DNA from: Occallatibacter sp.
Lineage (GTDB): Bacteria; Acidobacteriota; Terriglobia; Terriglobales; Acidobacteriaceae
Length of the DNA stretch: 35,919 nucleotides
NCBI GenBank assembly: GCA_031296165.1
Contig: JARLGF010000109.1
Coordinates: forward strand, 1-35,919
Direction of reading: 5' to 3'
This document shows, in pieces, positions 25,315-34,398 of this stretch. The position numbers were made by a program, and so were the translations under genes. Within the stretch, counting starts at the first letter, position 1. Each line of letters starts with the position of its first letter. Under the pieces are notes generated by a model. The model saw only the letters and a program-made list of their open reading frames with translations, was not told the origin of the DNA and ran no database searches.

Positions 25315-27135
25315 ATGAGAGGCCCAATGAATTTCAGACTCAAAACATATGCCGCGGCACTGCTGGCAGTCAGCCTAATTACTTCTTACGTCTACGCCAG
25401 CGATCCGGCGGCAGCGGGGAAGAAGCATGTTGCAACCAGGAAAGCCGCGGCGCCCCCGAAACCTGACGTGCAGGAACAGATCCAGGCGCTCCGCCAGGAA
25501 CTGCAGGGCCAGATCGACAGCCTCAAAAACAGCCTGGCCGACAAGGATGCGCAGTTGAAGCAGGCGCAGCAGGCGGCAGCCGATGCCCGTGCCGCAGCGG
25601 CCAGTGCGGAAGCAGCGGCCACATCGCAGCAGCAGGCGGTTACTGAGAACACCGCCGCCGTCACCACCCTGCAGTCCAGCGTGACTGACCTGAAGGCCAA
25701 CAACGTCTCGCTGGCCACCACGGTCTCCGACGAAACATCCGCCATCAAGAAGGCCGTCTCCAGCCCCGACGTTCTCCACTACAAGGGCATCACGCTCTCG
25801 CCCGCCGGCAGTTTCCTGGCGGCGGAAACCGTGTGGCGCAGCGGAGCTACCTCCGGCGACGTCAACACTCCCTTCACGGGCATTCCCCTGCAGAACTCGG
25901 AAGCCTATAACCTCAGCGAGTTCCAAGGTTCCGGCCGTCAGTCCCGCCTCGCCCTCAAGGCCGTCGGCAAGCTCGACAACGTGACCTTGACCGGCTACTA
26001 CGAGGCGGACTGGCTCAGCTCCGGCACCACCTCCAACAACAACCAGTCCAACAGCTACACCATGCGCCAGCGCCAGCTCTGGGCTGACGCCAAGTTCACC
26101 AACGGCTGGGATGTCTCCGGCGGCCAGGGCTGGTCACTCGCCACGGAAACCACTGCGGGCCTCACCCGCGGCACTGAAATTCTGCCGTCCAGCATCGACG
26201 CGCAGTACGAAGCCGGCTTCGCCTGGGCCCGCCAGTACAGCTTCCGCGTCAGCAAGAACATCGGCAAGCAGATCTTCATCGGCGCCTCGGCTGAGAACGC
26301 CGAGACCCTCAACCCTGCCGGCCAGAACCTGCCCACCAACCTGCTCATCGGTTCCGGCGGCACCGGCGGCGGCCTTTACAACACCAGCGCCAACTACTCC
26401 TTTAACCTTGCGCCCGACATGGTCGCCAAGATCGCTGTCGAGCCCGGCTGGGGACACTGGGAGCTGTTCGGCGTCAGCCGCTTCTTCCGCGACCGCATCT
26501 ATCCCACCGGCGCCACGCCCTATAACAACACCGTGGTCGGCGGCGGCGTCGGCGGCGGCTTCCGCGGCCCGCTCTTCGACAAGAAGGTCACCATCGGCCT
26601 CAAGGGGCTCTACGGGGAAGGCGTTGGACGCTACGGTTCCTCCACCATCGCCGACGTTACCATCCGTCCCAACGGAACGCTCTCACCCCTTCACGGCTTT
26701 TCCGCCCTCAGCACCGTCGAACTCAATCCCACGCCGCGCCTGAACATCTACTTCAACTACGGCGGCGACTACATCGGCCGCGACTGGACGCTCAACGCCT
26801 CAAACAAACAGGTCGGTTTCGGTACCCGTACCGCGGATATGTCGGGCTGCGGCATCGAGCCTGCCTCCACTTCCGCCAACCCCTCCGCCGACCCGACCAC
26901 TCCCGGCAACTCCGTCAACGCCTGCGCCGGCAACAACAAGGACGTACAGGAAGCCACCGTCGGCTACTGGTTCAACTTCTACAACGGACCCAAGGGACGT
27001 CTCCGCCAGGGCTTCCAGTACAGCCGCATGGAACGCGACCTCTGGTCCGGCAACGGCGGCACTTTGAATCCAGGCGGCGGCGCACATGGCGTCGACAACA
27101 TGGTCTTTACCTCGTTCCGCTACTACCTGCCCTAA
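25315..27135 (+). CDS. Outer-membrane porin-like beta-barrel with N-terminal coiled coil
   Basis: This 606-residue protein has a signal peptide (residues 1-28), a long coiled-coil segment at about 48-145 (QEQIQALRQELQGQIDSLKN, then Ala/Gln/Asp heptads), and a C-terminal domain of alternating amphipathic beta-strands ending in aromatic-rich FTSFRYYLP, as expected for an outer-membrane barrel. The organisation recalls trimeric porins in which a periplasmic coiled coil contacts peptidoglycan. Two cysteines (SGCG and NACAG) in one loop may pair. The first ATG is chosen because AGAGG lies 4 bp before it. A strong terminator follows, so it is probably a single-gene, highly expressed unit. The transported solute is unknown. 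Confidence 0.85.
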   Translation: MRGPMNFRLKTYAAALLAVSLITSYVYASDPAAAGKKHVATRKAAAPPKPDVQEQIQALRQELQGQIDSLKNSLADKDAQLKQAQQAAADARAAAASAEAAATSQQQAVTENTAAVTTLQSSVTDLKANNVSLATTVSDETSAIKKAVSSPDVLHYKGITLSPAGSFLAAETVWRSGATSGDVNTPFTGIPLQNSEAYNLSEFQGSGRQSRLALKAVGKLDNVTLTGYYEADWLSSGTTSNNNQSNSYTMRQRQLWADAKFTNGWDVSGGQGWSLATETTAGLTRGTEILPSSIDAQYEAGFAWARQYSFRVSKNIGKQIFIGASAENAETLNPAGQNLPTNLLIGSGGTGGGLYNTSANYSFNLAPDMVAKIAVEPGWGHWELFGVSRFFRDRIYPTGATPYNNTVVGGGVGGGFRGPLFDKKVTIGLKGLYGEGVGRYGSSTIADVTIRPNGTLSPLHGFSALSTVELNPTPRLNIYFNYGGDYIGRDWTLNASNKQVGFGTRTADMSGCGIEPASTSANPSADPTTPGNSVNACAGNNKDVQEATVGYWFNFYNGPKGRLRQGFQYSRMERDLWSGNGGTLNPGGGAHGVDNMVFTSFRYYLP

Positions 27136-27167
27136 ATCCCGGGCCTTCGCGTCCGGCTATAAAATCA

Positions 27168-27200
27168 GGGCAGCCCGCACATCGGGCTGCCCTTTCTTTT
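27168..27200 (+). terminator. Rho-independent terminator after the porin gene
   Basis: GGGCAGCCCG (27168-27177) and CGGGCTGCCC (27183-27192) form a perfect 10-bp stem with loop CACAT, followed by TTTCTTTT. It lies 32 bp after the porin stop codon. Confidence 0.93.
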
Positions 27201-27265
27201 CTCTGTTGTTTCCGCCTGATCGGCCGCGGCCCGCGCCGGCATTCCCGCCCTTCTGCAGTCCACTC

Positions 27266-27901
27266 CTACTTTGAAAAGAACCTCGGCCGGCTCAGGTCAT
27301 ACGACACGCCAACCGTAATACCCTGAGGTTTCAGCGGACGGGCAAACTTGGTTCCCGTATTGTAGAAATCGGGCCAACGCTGGTACTCATAGTCGCCACG
27401 CACCCAGAAACTCCGAATGACGCGGTATTCCAACCCGCCGCCCACGCCGATGATGGTACGGCTCTGGTTGAAGCGATACTCCGGTGTCGTCTGCGTTCCG
27501 TAGTCGGTGTTGCCTAACCCGGCAAGAAACTTTCCGTACGGGCGGAATTTCTCGTAGTGACGCCAGGAATAAATCGCCCCGCCCATCAGCGTATCCTCGC
27601 GCAGGTTCGCTGGTTGCGACGACGAGCGGTGATAGTTGATGTCCCGGCCCTCCACTTCGAGGCCCAGTCCGTACAAGCGCTTTGGAACCCAGTGCGGTAC
27701 ATAGTCAATCCACACCGTCCCGCCCAACATGCGGCCCTGGCCGTAATCGGGGTAATCGGGATCGAAAATGGAAACACCGCCGCCCACGGTAATGGGCAGC
27801 ACTCCCTGCCTGGCGGCCGGAACCGTTTGGGAAAATACAGGAAAGGCCGCGGTCGTAAACAGAGTTGCAAGGATAATCCTGAGGATCGGCTTCAAGCGCA
27901 T
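27266..27901 (-). CDS. Outer-membrane beta-barrel protein (OmpA-barrel-like)
   Basis: This 211-residue protein has a signal peptide (MRLKPILRIILATLFTTAAFPVFSQ cut near residue 25) and a small beta-barrel of about eight strands. Typical strand patterns include ITVGGGVSIFDPDY, RPYGKFLAGLGNTDYG, TIIGVGGGLEYRVIRSFWVRGDYEYQ and PQGITVGVSYDL, the alternation and GxGxxY turns seen in OmpA/OprF-like barrels. There is no C-terminal peptidoglycan-binding domain. It converges with the porin gene. The function is unknown; roles in adhesion or small-solute passage are equally possible. Confidence 0.83.
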   Translation of the reverse strand: MRLKPILRIILATLFTTAAFPVFSQTVPAARQGVLPITVGGGVSIFDPDYPDYGQGRMLGGTVWIDYVPHWVPKRLYGLGLEVEGRDINYHRSSSQPANLREDTLMGGAIYSWRHYEKFRPYGKFLAGLGNTDYGTQTTPEYRFNQSRTIIGVGGGLEYRVIRSFWVRGDYEYQRWPDFYNTGTKFARPLKPQGITVGVSYDLSRPRFFSK

Positions 27902-28084
27902 GGAATCTCCTTCTAAATTGCAGGATACAGTCCCCGAGGCAATATCCCTTGCGGGAAAGTTTACATGGGCTCTTCAAAATTTCAAGGTAACAGTGCAGCA
28001 GACCGCGCTGGCTATTTGATAGATCATACGGGACGATCTCCTCAATGTTTAGTACCAGAAAGAACACTCCACCCGCATCGTTCA

Positions 28085-28693
28085 CTAATACAGCAACTCG
28101 CCCGCCTCATCTCCGATGGCGGCAATCAGCGAGCGAAGTAGTGCAATCCGCGGTTCTGCCAAGCGCCGTGCACTCCTTAGACGCAGCTTTCCGGGCAAAG
28201 TGCTTACAGCCCGCTCCAAAACCGGCAGCACCGATGAGAACGTGGGATAGCGCGTATCCCGGCCCACCTTTACCACGGAGCGCAAAGCGCCCACTGCGCC
28301 CAACTGCTCCAGTATGTCGGCGTCCCGCAGCAGAACCGCCTCCGTCCCCTGCGGCTCGTCCTGGGGCTGATGCGTCCGGATAGCCTCGGCCACTCCATCC
28401 AGCTTATCGGCTGGAAATCCCCAGCCCGTGAGCAGTTCCCGGGTCCGCGCAATGGTATAGGGAACGTGATCCCACCGCGCCAGCTCCGCCGGGTCGCTGG
28501 GACGGTGGCCCAGAAACACTCCCAGGTCATGCATCCAGGCCGCGGCAAAGAGAATGTCGTCGTCGTACTCCATTCCCTGGCCAATTCGAACCGCCAAGGC
28601 ATACAGGCGCGGCTGGTGGCCGAACTTGTCCACGGGCAGCGCCTCGGCGCGAATGTACGCCGTCACCGATTCCCGCCACGCGGACGCCGTCAC
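28085..28693 (-). CDS. HD-domain metal-dependent phosphohydrolase-like protein
   Basis: This 202-residue cytoplasmic protein has the HD-domain ligand set: H26 (KFGHQPRLYALAV), H55-D56 (AAWMHDLGVFLG) and a later Asp in LLRDADILEQLG (D124/D126). Small stand-alone HD proteins hydrolyse phosphoester bonds in nucleotides or other metabolites. Its ATG overlaps the stop codon of manA by 4 bp (ATGA), so it is translated in step with mannose-6-phosphate isomerase; a role in sugar-phosphate or nucleotide-sugar housekeeping is suggested only by this coupling. It is the last gene of the unit. Confidence 0.85.
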   Translation of the reverse strand: MTASAWRESVTAYIRAEALPVDKFGHQPRLYALAVRIGQGMEYDDDILFAAAWMHDLGVFLGHRPSDPAELARWDHVPYTIARTRELLTGWGFPADKLDGVAEAIRTHQPQDEPQGTEAVLLRDADILEQLGAVGALRSVVKVGRDTRYPTFSSVLPVLERAVSTLPGKLRLRSARRLAEPRIALLRSLIAAIGDEAGELLY

Positions 28694-29682
28694 CGGGTTG
28701 TTCCCGGCCAGTTGGGGGTAATGCGAATCAGGTCCAGGCCGCCCAGGTCCTCGACTGTAAAAGCCGGCGAGGAAGCCGGAATGGCCACAATGCCTCGCTG
28801 CGGCAGGTCGACCGGCTCAAAACCCTGCCCGGCAATGCGTCCCGCGCCGGCGGCAGCAAACAGAAAGGCCAGCCCCGGAGCAGTCTGGTCCGCGCTCAGA
28901 AGGCTGGCGCTGGTCCGCGTGCCATCCATCGTCAGCCGCTCCACGCGGAAGTATTCCACATCGATCAGAACCGTGCGATCGCCCAGCACCTTGGGCTGCA
29001 CCTTGCCAGCGCGCGTCTTCAGCTTTGTCGCTTCAATCGACTTTTCAATGTGCAGCTCGCGCGGCCGTCCGTAGTCGTACATGCGATAGGTCAGATCGCA
29101 ATTCTGCTGCGTCTCCATCAGAATTGGTCCCGGCCAGATGGCATGCACCGTGCCCGCGTCCACAAAAATCATGTCGCCCGCGTCTACATGCACCACGTTC
29201 AGGCTCTCTTCCAGCGTGCCGTCGTGAATCTCCCGCTCCACTTGCTCGGTCGTCACGCCCGGCTTCAGTCCCAGCGCCACATTTGCTTCGGGCTCAGCCG
29301 CCAGCGCGTACCAGCACTCGGTCTTGCCGCGGGGATCGCCGTACTTCTGCGCCATGGCATCGTCGGGATGCACCTGCACACTGAGTTTTTGCTGGGCAAA
29401 CAGCACCTTGATCAGCAAGGGCGAATCCGGCGAAGGGGCGCCCGAGCCCAGCAACGCGGTGTGCGCTTCGCTGAAGATGGCGGCCAGCGTCTTGCCGGCA
29501 AACGGGCCGGTTGCGGCCAGACACATATCGCCGGTGAGCCAGACTTCGCCAATCAGCGGCTCTCCCTCTTTCACCACGCAGTCAAACCAGGGACGAAGAT
29601 CCTTGTAGCCCCATACCCTGGGATCGAAATGCGGCGCAATGCGAAACGGCGCCAACTGCGAAGTTTGCCCTGTAGTAGCCAT
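28690..29682 (-). CDS. manA: Mannose-6-phosphate isomerase, class I
   Basis: This 330-residue cupin enzyme interconverts mannose 6-phosphate and fructose 6-phosphate, feeding GDP-mannose (and GDP-fucose) synthesis or mannose use. Zinc ligands are visible: Q103 and H105 in KLSVQVHPDD, E122 in GKTECWYAL, and H180 in VDAGTVHAI. ALGLKPGV and YRMYDYGR are further family marks. The length fits the short bacterial form (~320 residues). It is divergent from the UDP-glucose dehydrogenase gene (246 bp between starts) and coupled to the HD-domain gene downstream. Confidence 0.94.
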   Translation of the reverse strand: MATTGQTSQLAPFRIAPHFDPRVWGYKDLRPWFDCVVKEGEPLIGEVWLTGDMCLAATGPFAGKTLAAIFSEAHTALLGSGAPSPDSPLLIKVLFAQQKLSVQVHPDDAMAQKYGDPRGKTECWYALAAEPEANVALGLKPGVTTEQVEREIHDGTLEESLNVVHVDAGDMIFVDAGTVHAIWPGPILMETQQNCDLTYRMYDYGRPRELHIEKSIEATKLKTRAGKVQPKVLGDRTVLIDVEYFRVERLTMDGTRTSASLLSADQTAPGLAFLFAAAGAGRIAGQGFEPVDLPQRGIVAIPASSPAFTVEDLGGLDLIRITPNWPGTTR

Positions 29683-29928
29683 GTGAGTTATCCCTGTCCT
29701 TCAAAAAAATAAGCCGCTTGACCCTGTTCGACTTAGTAGCCGGAAGTCGAGTGGCTCCATCTTCACTTTATCAGACAGGCAGATCGCCGCCGCCGCCCGT
29801 CTGGCCCTTTCCAGCAGCGTTTCACGCCTCTGCGCAGACACTGTGGACGTAACAAAAACGGCTCTCCACCAATAAATTCCTACGCCTTTAACATCCCTCT
29901 GCTACACCCGGGGTGACAATCGCAACAG

Positions 29929-31347
29929 ATGACAAACCCAGTTTCCATCTGCGTGATCGGGTCCGGCTATGTGGGTCTTGTGGCGGCAGCCTGCTTTGCC
30001 GAGATGGGCCATTCCGTCCTCTGCGTGGATAAGGACGAAGAACGGGTGAGAACCCTGCGCGCGGGCGGCGTGCCCATCTTTGAGCGCCACCTGCCCGAAC
30101 TGCTGGCCATGCATCTCGACCGCGGCGTCCAGTTCACCTCCGATCTCACCGCCGCAGTCGAACAGAGCGAGGCCATCTTCATCGCCGTGGGCACGCCGCA
30201 GGGCGACAGCGGAGCCGCCGATCTCTCCTCGGTCGAGGACGTTGTCTCGTCAATCGCACGCGCCCTTCACGGCTACAAGGTCATCGTGGAAAAAAGCACG
30301 GTGCCGGTCTACACCAACGACTGGATTCGCCGCGTGCTGGCCCGCCACGGCGTCGATCCCCGCAGCTTCGACGTGGTTTCCAATCCAGAATTTCTGCGCG
30401 AGGGCACTGCCGTTGCCGACTTTCTCCATCCCGACCGCATCGTCGTCGGCACGGCAAGCGAGCGCGCGGCCCATCTGCTGCGCCGCATCTATCAGCCGCT
30501 CACAGGAGGCAGCTACTACGCCCGCCCCGACGCCCTGCCGGGCCGCTGCAGCGCCGCGCATCCGGCCCGCCTGCTGCTCACCTCGGCGGAGAGCGCGGAA
30601 ATCATCAAGCACGCCTCCAACGCCTTTCTGGCCATGAAAATTTCCTTCATCAACGCGGTTGCGAATCTAGCCGAGGCCGTTGACGCCGACATCGAAGACA
30701 TCGCCGCAGGCATGGGCATGGACCACCGCATCGGGCCTGATTTTTTGCGCGCCGGCCTGGGCTATGGCGGCTCCTGTTTTCCTAAAGATGTGGCCGCTTT
30801 CCAGTGGGTTGCGAAAAAACGCGGCGTGGACTTCCAGCTCCTCGCGGAGATTCGCAAAATCAACGAAGCCCAGAAGGATGTCTTCTTCAACAAGGTGCTC
30901 TCGGAGCTGTGGACCCTCCGCGGCAAGCGCCTTGCCGTCCTCGGCCTCGCCTACAAAGGCGATACCGACGACATTCGCGAGTCTCCCGCCATCGCGATTG
31001 TGAAAAAGCTGCTGGAAGCCGGCGCCGCCATCGCGGCATACGATCCGGCAGCCATGGAGCGCGCCAAAACCGCGCTGCCGCCCTCGCCGCAGCTCCGCTA
31101 CGCCGCCAGCCTTTACGAAGCAGCACGCGAGGCCGATGCGGTGCTCATCCTTACCGACTGGCGGGAGTTTGCCGCAATCGATCTGGAACGGCTCAGCCGC
31201 GCCGTCCGCTTCCCAATCGTCATCGACGGCCGCAACCTCTACAAGACCGCAGAGATGGAGCGCCAGGGTTTCACCTATGTGAGCGTAGGCCGCCCGGCAA
31301 TCTACCCCGTGCCGCAATCCTCGGCCCAGGCCATGCTGGCCTCGTGA
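29929..31347 (+). CDS. ugd: UDP-glucose 6-dehydrogenase
   Basis: This 472-residue enzyme oxidises UDP-glucose to UDP-glucuronate with NAD. The N-terminal Rossmann motif is ICVIGSGYVGLVAAACFAEMGH. Active-site landmarks are FLREGTAVADF (E158 region), ESAEIIKHASNAFLAMKISFIN (K227) and GYGGSCFPKD with the catalytic cysteine C283. The C-terminal UDP-binding domain contains LGLAYKGDTDDIRESPAI. Between residues 195 and 217 lies an extra loop (DALPGRCSAAHPA) absent from E. coli Ugd. The next gene, 61 bp downstream, encodes the enzyme that decarboxylates its product, so the two form one pathway unit. Confidence 0.95.
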   Translation: MTNPVSICVIGSGYVGLVAAACFAEMGHSVLCVDKDEERVRTLRAGGVPIFERHLPELLAMHLDRGVQFTSDLTAAVEQSEAIFIAVGTPQGDSGAADLSSVEDVVSSIARALHGYKVIVEKSTVPVYTNDWIRRVLARHGVDPRSFDVVSNPEFLREGTAVADFLHPDRIVVGTASERAAHLLRRIYQPLTGGSYYARPDALPGRCSAAHPARLLLTSAESAEIIKHASNAFLAMKISFINAVANLAEAVDADIEDIAAGMGMDHRIGPDFLRAGLGYGGSCFPKDVAAFQWVAKKRGVDFQLLAEIRKINEAQKDVFFNKVLSELWTLRGKRLAVLGLAYKGDTDDIRESPAIAIVKKLLEAGAAIAAYDPAAMERAKTALPPSPQLRYAASLYEAAREADAVLILTDWREFAAIDLERLSRAVRFPIVIDGRNLYKTAEMERQGFTYVSVGRPAIYPVPQSSAQAMLAS

Positions 31348-31408
31348 CCCGATCCCTGCCATCTCCGGCTTCCCCGCCCCATGCCCCGCGGAACGGGCTC
31401 ATTTGACT

Positions 31409-32347
31409 ATGCGCGTACTCATCACCGGCGCTGCCGGTTTCCTCGGCTCTCATCTCACGGACCGCCTGCTCGACGAGGGCTGCTCCGTCCACGGCATTGA
31501 CAACTTCTCCACCGGCGACCCGGCCAACCTGGCCAACCTGGCCTGCAACCCGCGCTTCACCTTCAAGGAGTGGGATGTCTGCCAGTCCTTCGATCCCGGT
31601 CGCGTGGATTACGTCTTCAACCTCGCCTCGCCGGCCAGCCCGCCCGAGTACCTGCGCCTGCCCATTGAAACCCTGCGCGTCGGCTCCATCGGCACTGAAA
31701 ACGCCCTCGAAATCGCTGCCCGTTACAACGCCGGTTTTCTCCACGCCTCCACTTCGGAGTGCTACGGCGATCCGCTGGAGCATCCGCAGACCGAGGACTA
31801 CTGGGGCCATGTGAATCCCGTCGGACCCCGCTCGGTCTACGACGAGGCCAAGCGCTACGCGGAAGCACTGGTCATGGCCTACCACCGCACACGCAGCGTC
31901 AACACCCACCTGGCCCGCATCTTCAACACCTACGGCCCGCGACTCCACCCCAGCGACGGACGCGTGATTCCCAACTTCCTCATGCAGGCCCTGCGCGGCG
32001 AACCCCTCAGCATCTATGGCGACGGCAGCCAGACCCGCAGCTTCTGTTACGTTGACGACCTCATCACCGGCCTGCTGCTGCTGGCGCGCTCCGCAGAACA
32101 CCTGCCCGTGAACCTCGGCAATCCCAACGAATTCACCATCCTGGAGTGCGCGCAGGAGGTCCTCCACATCACCGGCTCCAGCAGTCAGCTCTGCTTTGAA
32201 TCCCTGCCTGAGGACGACCCCACGCGCCGCTGTCCCGACATCGCCAAAGCCCGAGCCCTGCTCGGATGGGAGCCGCACATCCAGCTCAGCGACGGCCTGG
32301 CAAGATCGCTGGATTACTACAGAAGAAAAATCGAAGCCCGCGTCTGA
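31409..32347 (+). CDS. uxs: UDP-glucuronate decarboxylase (UDP-xylose synthase)
   Basis: This 312-residue short-chain dehydrogenase/reductase converts UDP-glucuronate to UDP-xylose. It shows the NAD motif ITGAAGFLGSHL at the N terminus, the TSECYG segment, and the signature NPVGPRSVYDEAKRYAE with catalytic Y144 and K148; the YDEAKR form is typical of UXS rather than of glucose 4-epimerase. The C-terminal RRCPDIAKARALLGWEPHI is also typical. I prefer ATG 31409 to TTG 31403 because the Rossmann strand starts there. With ugd it supplies xylose donors for an exopolysaccharide or lipopolysaccharide, although no glycosyltransferase is in the window. Confidence 0.93.
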   Translation: MRVLITGAAGFLGSHLTDRLLDEGCSVHGIDNFSTGDPANLANLACNPRFTFKEWDVCQSFDPGRVDYVFNLASPASPPEYLRLPIETLRVGSIGTENALEIAARYNAGFLHASTSECYGDPLEHPQTEDYWGHVNPVGPRSVYDEAKRYAEALVMAYHRTRSVNTHLARIFNTYGPRLHPSDGRVIPNFLMQALRGEPLSIYGDGSQTRSFCYVDDLITGLLLLARSAEHLPVNLGNPNEFTILECAQEVLHITGSSSQLCFESLPEDDPTRRCPDIAKARALLGWEPHIQLSDGLARSLDYYRRKIEARV

Positions 32348-32400
32348 GCCGGCAATCCAGACAAGGCTGAGCGGGCCGCAAATGCTAATCTTTCCTCATC

Positions 32401-33681
32401 ATGCAGCGCTCTCTTGTTCGGCTCGTTGTAAGCCTCGCGGTTCTCTTCGTTGCATTGCCCCTGATGGCGCAAAAACTTCTTCCCAAATCCATTCAATTTG
32501 TGGGTGCACCGGAGTATTCCAGCCAGGATTTATTAGCCGCTGCGGGACTCAAGCCGGGTGAAGCGCTCACCTCTGCGGAAATGGCCGAACACGCCCAGCG
32601 GCTCATCGACTCCGGCCTCTTTGACAACCTGACCTACAAGTTCGACGGGCAGAATCTCGTCTTTCAGCTCACGCCTTCCACTCAGCTCTTTCCCATTGTC
32701 CTGGAAAATCTGCCGCTGACCCCAGGCAAGGATCTGGATGAAAAGCTGCACTCCCTGTTCCCGCTTTATTACGGCAAGGTTCCCGCCGACGGCCCGCTGC
32801 TGGAAGGGGTGCGCAAAACTCTGGAACAGATGCTTGCCGCCCAGGGCCTGGAAACCACCGTCAAGGCCGTGCCCTTCACCGATCCGGTGCAGCAAAAAAT
32901 CACCGCGATGGAGTTCTCCATCCTCATCCCTTCCGTCGTGCTGGGCGCAGTCCGCCTCGATGCCGCCTCGCCCGCCCCCCCCATTGAGGTCCAGGACATT
33001 CTGTCCAGGCTCTCCGGCGCGGCCTACGACCGCCAGGGAAGCCCCAACCAGATTGAAACCGGCCTGCTCAACTACTACCATGACCGCGGCTTTCTGGATT
33101 GCGCGGTGCACGCCACGCCGCAGGCCGCCATTGCCGCCTCAGAGCACGCCATTCTGATTCCCTTCCAGGTCTCCGTTGTTCCCGGAGCGCAATACCGGCT
33201 CGCGGGCATCCAGCTTGCTCCCGGCCTCGCCATCTCCCAGGCCGACTTCGACCGCCAGTCCGGCCTGCATCCCGGAGACATCGCCGACGGAATCCGCATT
33301 CGCAACAGCCTGCAAATCATCCTCCGCCAATACCACGACAAGGGATTGATGAAGGCCGCTCCGCAACTCACGCCCGCCTATGACCGCGCCCATGCAACGG
33401 TCAGCTACACGGTCAGCGTCAACCCCGGACCGGTCTACACCATGGGCAAACTGGCCATTGAGCACGTCGCCGGCGACCTGCGCGGAGCCATCCTCGCCTC
33501 GTGGAAGATGCCTGAAGGCGCAGTCTTCAACGAGAGCGCGATCATGGAGTATTTTGCGGACCGCAAGCTGAGTTCCGATCTCAAGCGCACCTTCGCCACC
33601 GTCAACGTCCGCTACATCCTGCACCTGGACGACGCAACAAAAACCGTAGGCGTGGAGCTGATCCTGGAAAACAAGCATTGA
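32401..33681 (+). CDS. Periplasmic POTRA-repeat protein without a barrel
   Basis: This 426-residue exported protein has a signal peptide (MQRSLVRLVVSLAVLFVALPLMAQ) followed by several POTRA-like units, the beta-alpha-alpha-beta-beta repeats found before the barrel of BamA/TamA proteins. Recognisable pieces are IQFVGAPEYSSQDLLAAAGLKPGEALTSAE, then AQRLIDSGLFDNLTYKF, and later QYRLAGIQLAPGLAISQADF, LQIILRQYHDKGLMKA and VYTMGKLAIEHVAG. No beta-barrel follows; the protein ends at VELILENKH. It starts 53 bp after uxs and ends 7 bp before the YetF-like gene. A role in outer-membrane assembly or export is possible by analogy. Confidence 0.8.
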   Translation: MQRSLVRLVVSLAVLFVALPLMAQKLLPKSIQFVGAPEYSSQDLLAAAGLKPGEALTSAEMAEHAQRLIDSGLFDNLTYKFDGQNLVFQLTPSTQLFPIVLENLPLTPGKDLDEKLHSLFPLYYGKVPADGPLLEGVRKTLEQMLAAQGLETTVKAVPFTDPVQQKITAMEFSILIPSVVLGAVRLDAASPAPPIEVQDILSRLSGAAYDRQGSPNQIETGLLNYYHDRGFLDCAVHATPQAAIAASEHAILIPFQVSVVPGAQYRLAGIQLAPGLAISQADFDRQSGLHPGDIADGIRIRNSLQIILRQYHDKGLMKAAPQLTPAYDRAHATVSYTVSVNPGPVYTMGKLAIEHVAGDLRGAILASWKMPEGAVFNESAIMEYFADRKLSSDLKRTFATVNVRYILHLDDATKTVGVELILENKH

Positions 33682-33688
33682 TCACGTT

Positions 33689-34282
33689 ATGCTCGTCTCC
33701 ATGCTGCATTCACTCGTTTTCAGCCACATGTTTCAAATGCCGCTTCCCATCCTGGAGAAGCTGGCTCGCCCGGTCATCGTTTACCTGGTGCTGGTGGTTC
33801 TGCTGCGCATCTTCGGCAAGCGCGAACTGGCGCAGCTCAACCCCTTTGACCTGGTGGTGCTGCTCTCGCTCTCAAACACCGTGCAGAACGCCATCATCGG
33901 CGACGACAACTCGGTCACCGGAGGCATCATCGGAGCCTTCGGCCTGCTGGCCATCAACTGGCTGGTAGTCCGTGTGCTTTTCCGCTCCAGGAAGCTCACC
34001 CGCGTTTTGGAAGGCAGAACCACCATCCTGGTCCGCAATGGCCAGATCGATGAGCGCGCCCTGAGCCGCGAGTCGCTCACCCGCGAGGAACTGCTCGACG
34101 TCATTCATCGCCAGGGCTTTGAGGACTTCCGCCAGGTGCACCGCTGCGAACTGGAGCCCAACGGCACGTTCTACGTGGAGGCATTCGACCCCTCCGCCGC
34201 CGACAGGCATCACGCAGAACTGCTGGCCCGGCTCGATGCCTTGACACGCGAAGTGGCTGCCTTGCGGGCAGAGCCCATATAG
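33689..34282 (+). CDS. YetF/DUF421-family membrane protein
   Basis: This 197-residue protein matches the YetF (DUF421) family: three N-terminal hydrophobic helices with the signature LRIFGKRELAQLNPFDLVVLLSLSNTVQNAIIGDD, then a cytoplasmic or peripheral YetF domain containing TTILVRNGQIDERALSRESLTREELLDVIHRQGFEDF. The family is widespread but lacks an agreed biochemical function. The start is 7 bp after the POTRA gene stop, suggesting co-transcription. A palindromic element begins inside its stop codon. Confidence 0.92.
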   Translation: MLVSMLHSLVFSHMFQMPLPILEKLARPVIVYLVLVVLLRIFGKRELAQLNPFDLVVLLSLSNTVQNAIIGDDNSVTGGIIGAFGLLAINWLVVRVLFRSRKLTRVLEGRTTILVRNGQIDERALSRESLTREELLDVIHRQGFEDFRQVHRCELEPNGTFYVEAFDPSAADRHHAELLARLDALTREVAALRAEPI

Positions 34283-34391
34283 CGGTTCTCCAGTTGCTCC
34301 CGGGGGAAGCGGTTGCTGCTCAGTGGCCTTTTCCTCAAGAAAAGGCCACCTTCTACGTGGCCGGTTACGCTACGTAAACTGGAGAACCGCT
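34281..34391. repeat. Nested palindromic element, copy 3
   Basis: Outer arms AGCGGTTCTCCAGTT (34281-34295) and AACTGGAGAACCGCT (34377-34391) are perfect complements. The inner hairpin is GTGGCCTTTT (34323-34332) and AAAAGGCCAC (34340-34349) with loop CCTCAAG. The first two bases overlap the TAG of the YetF-like gene, and the element ends 7 bp before the end of the convergent vapC-type gene. It could serve as a two-way terminator. Confidence 0.9.
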
Positions 34392-34398
34392 CCAAATG

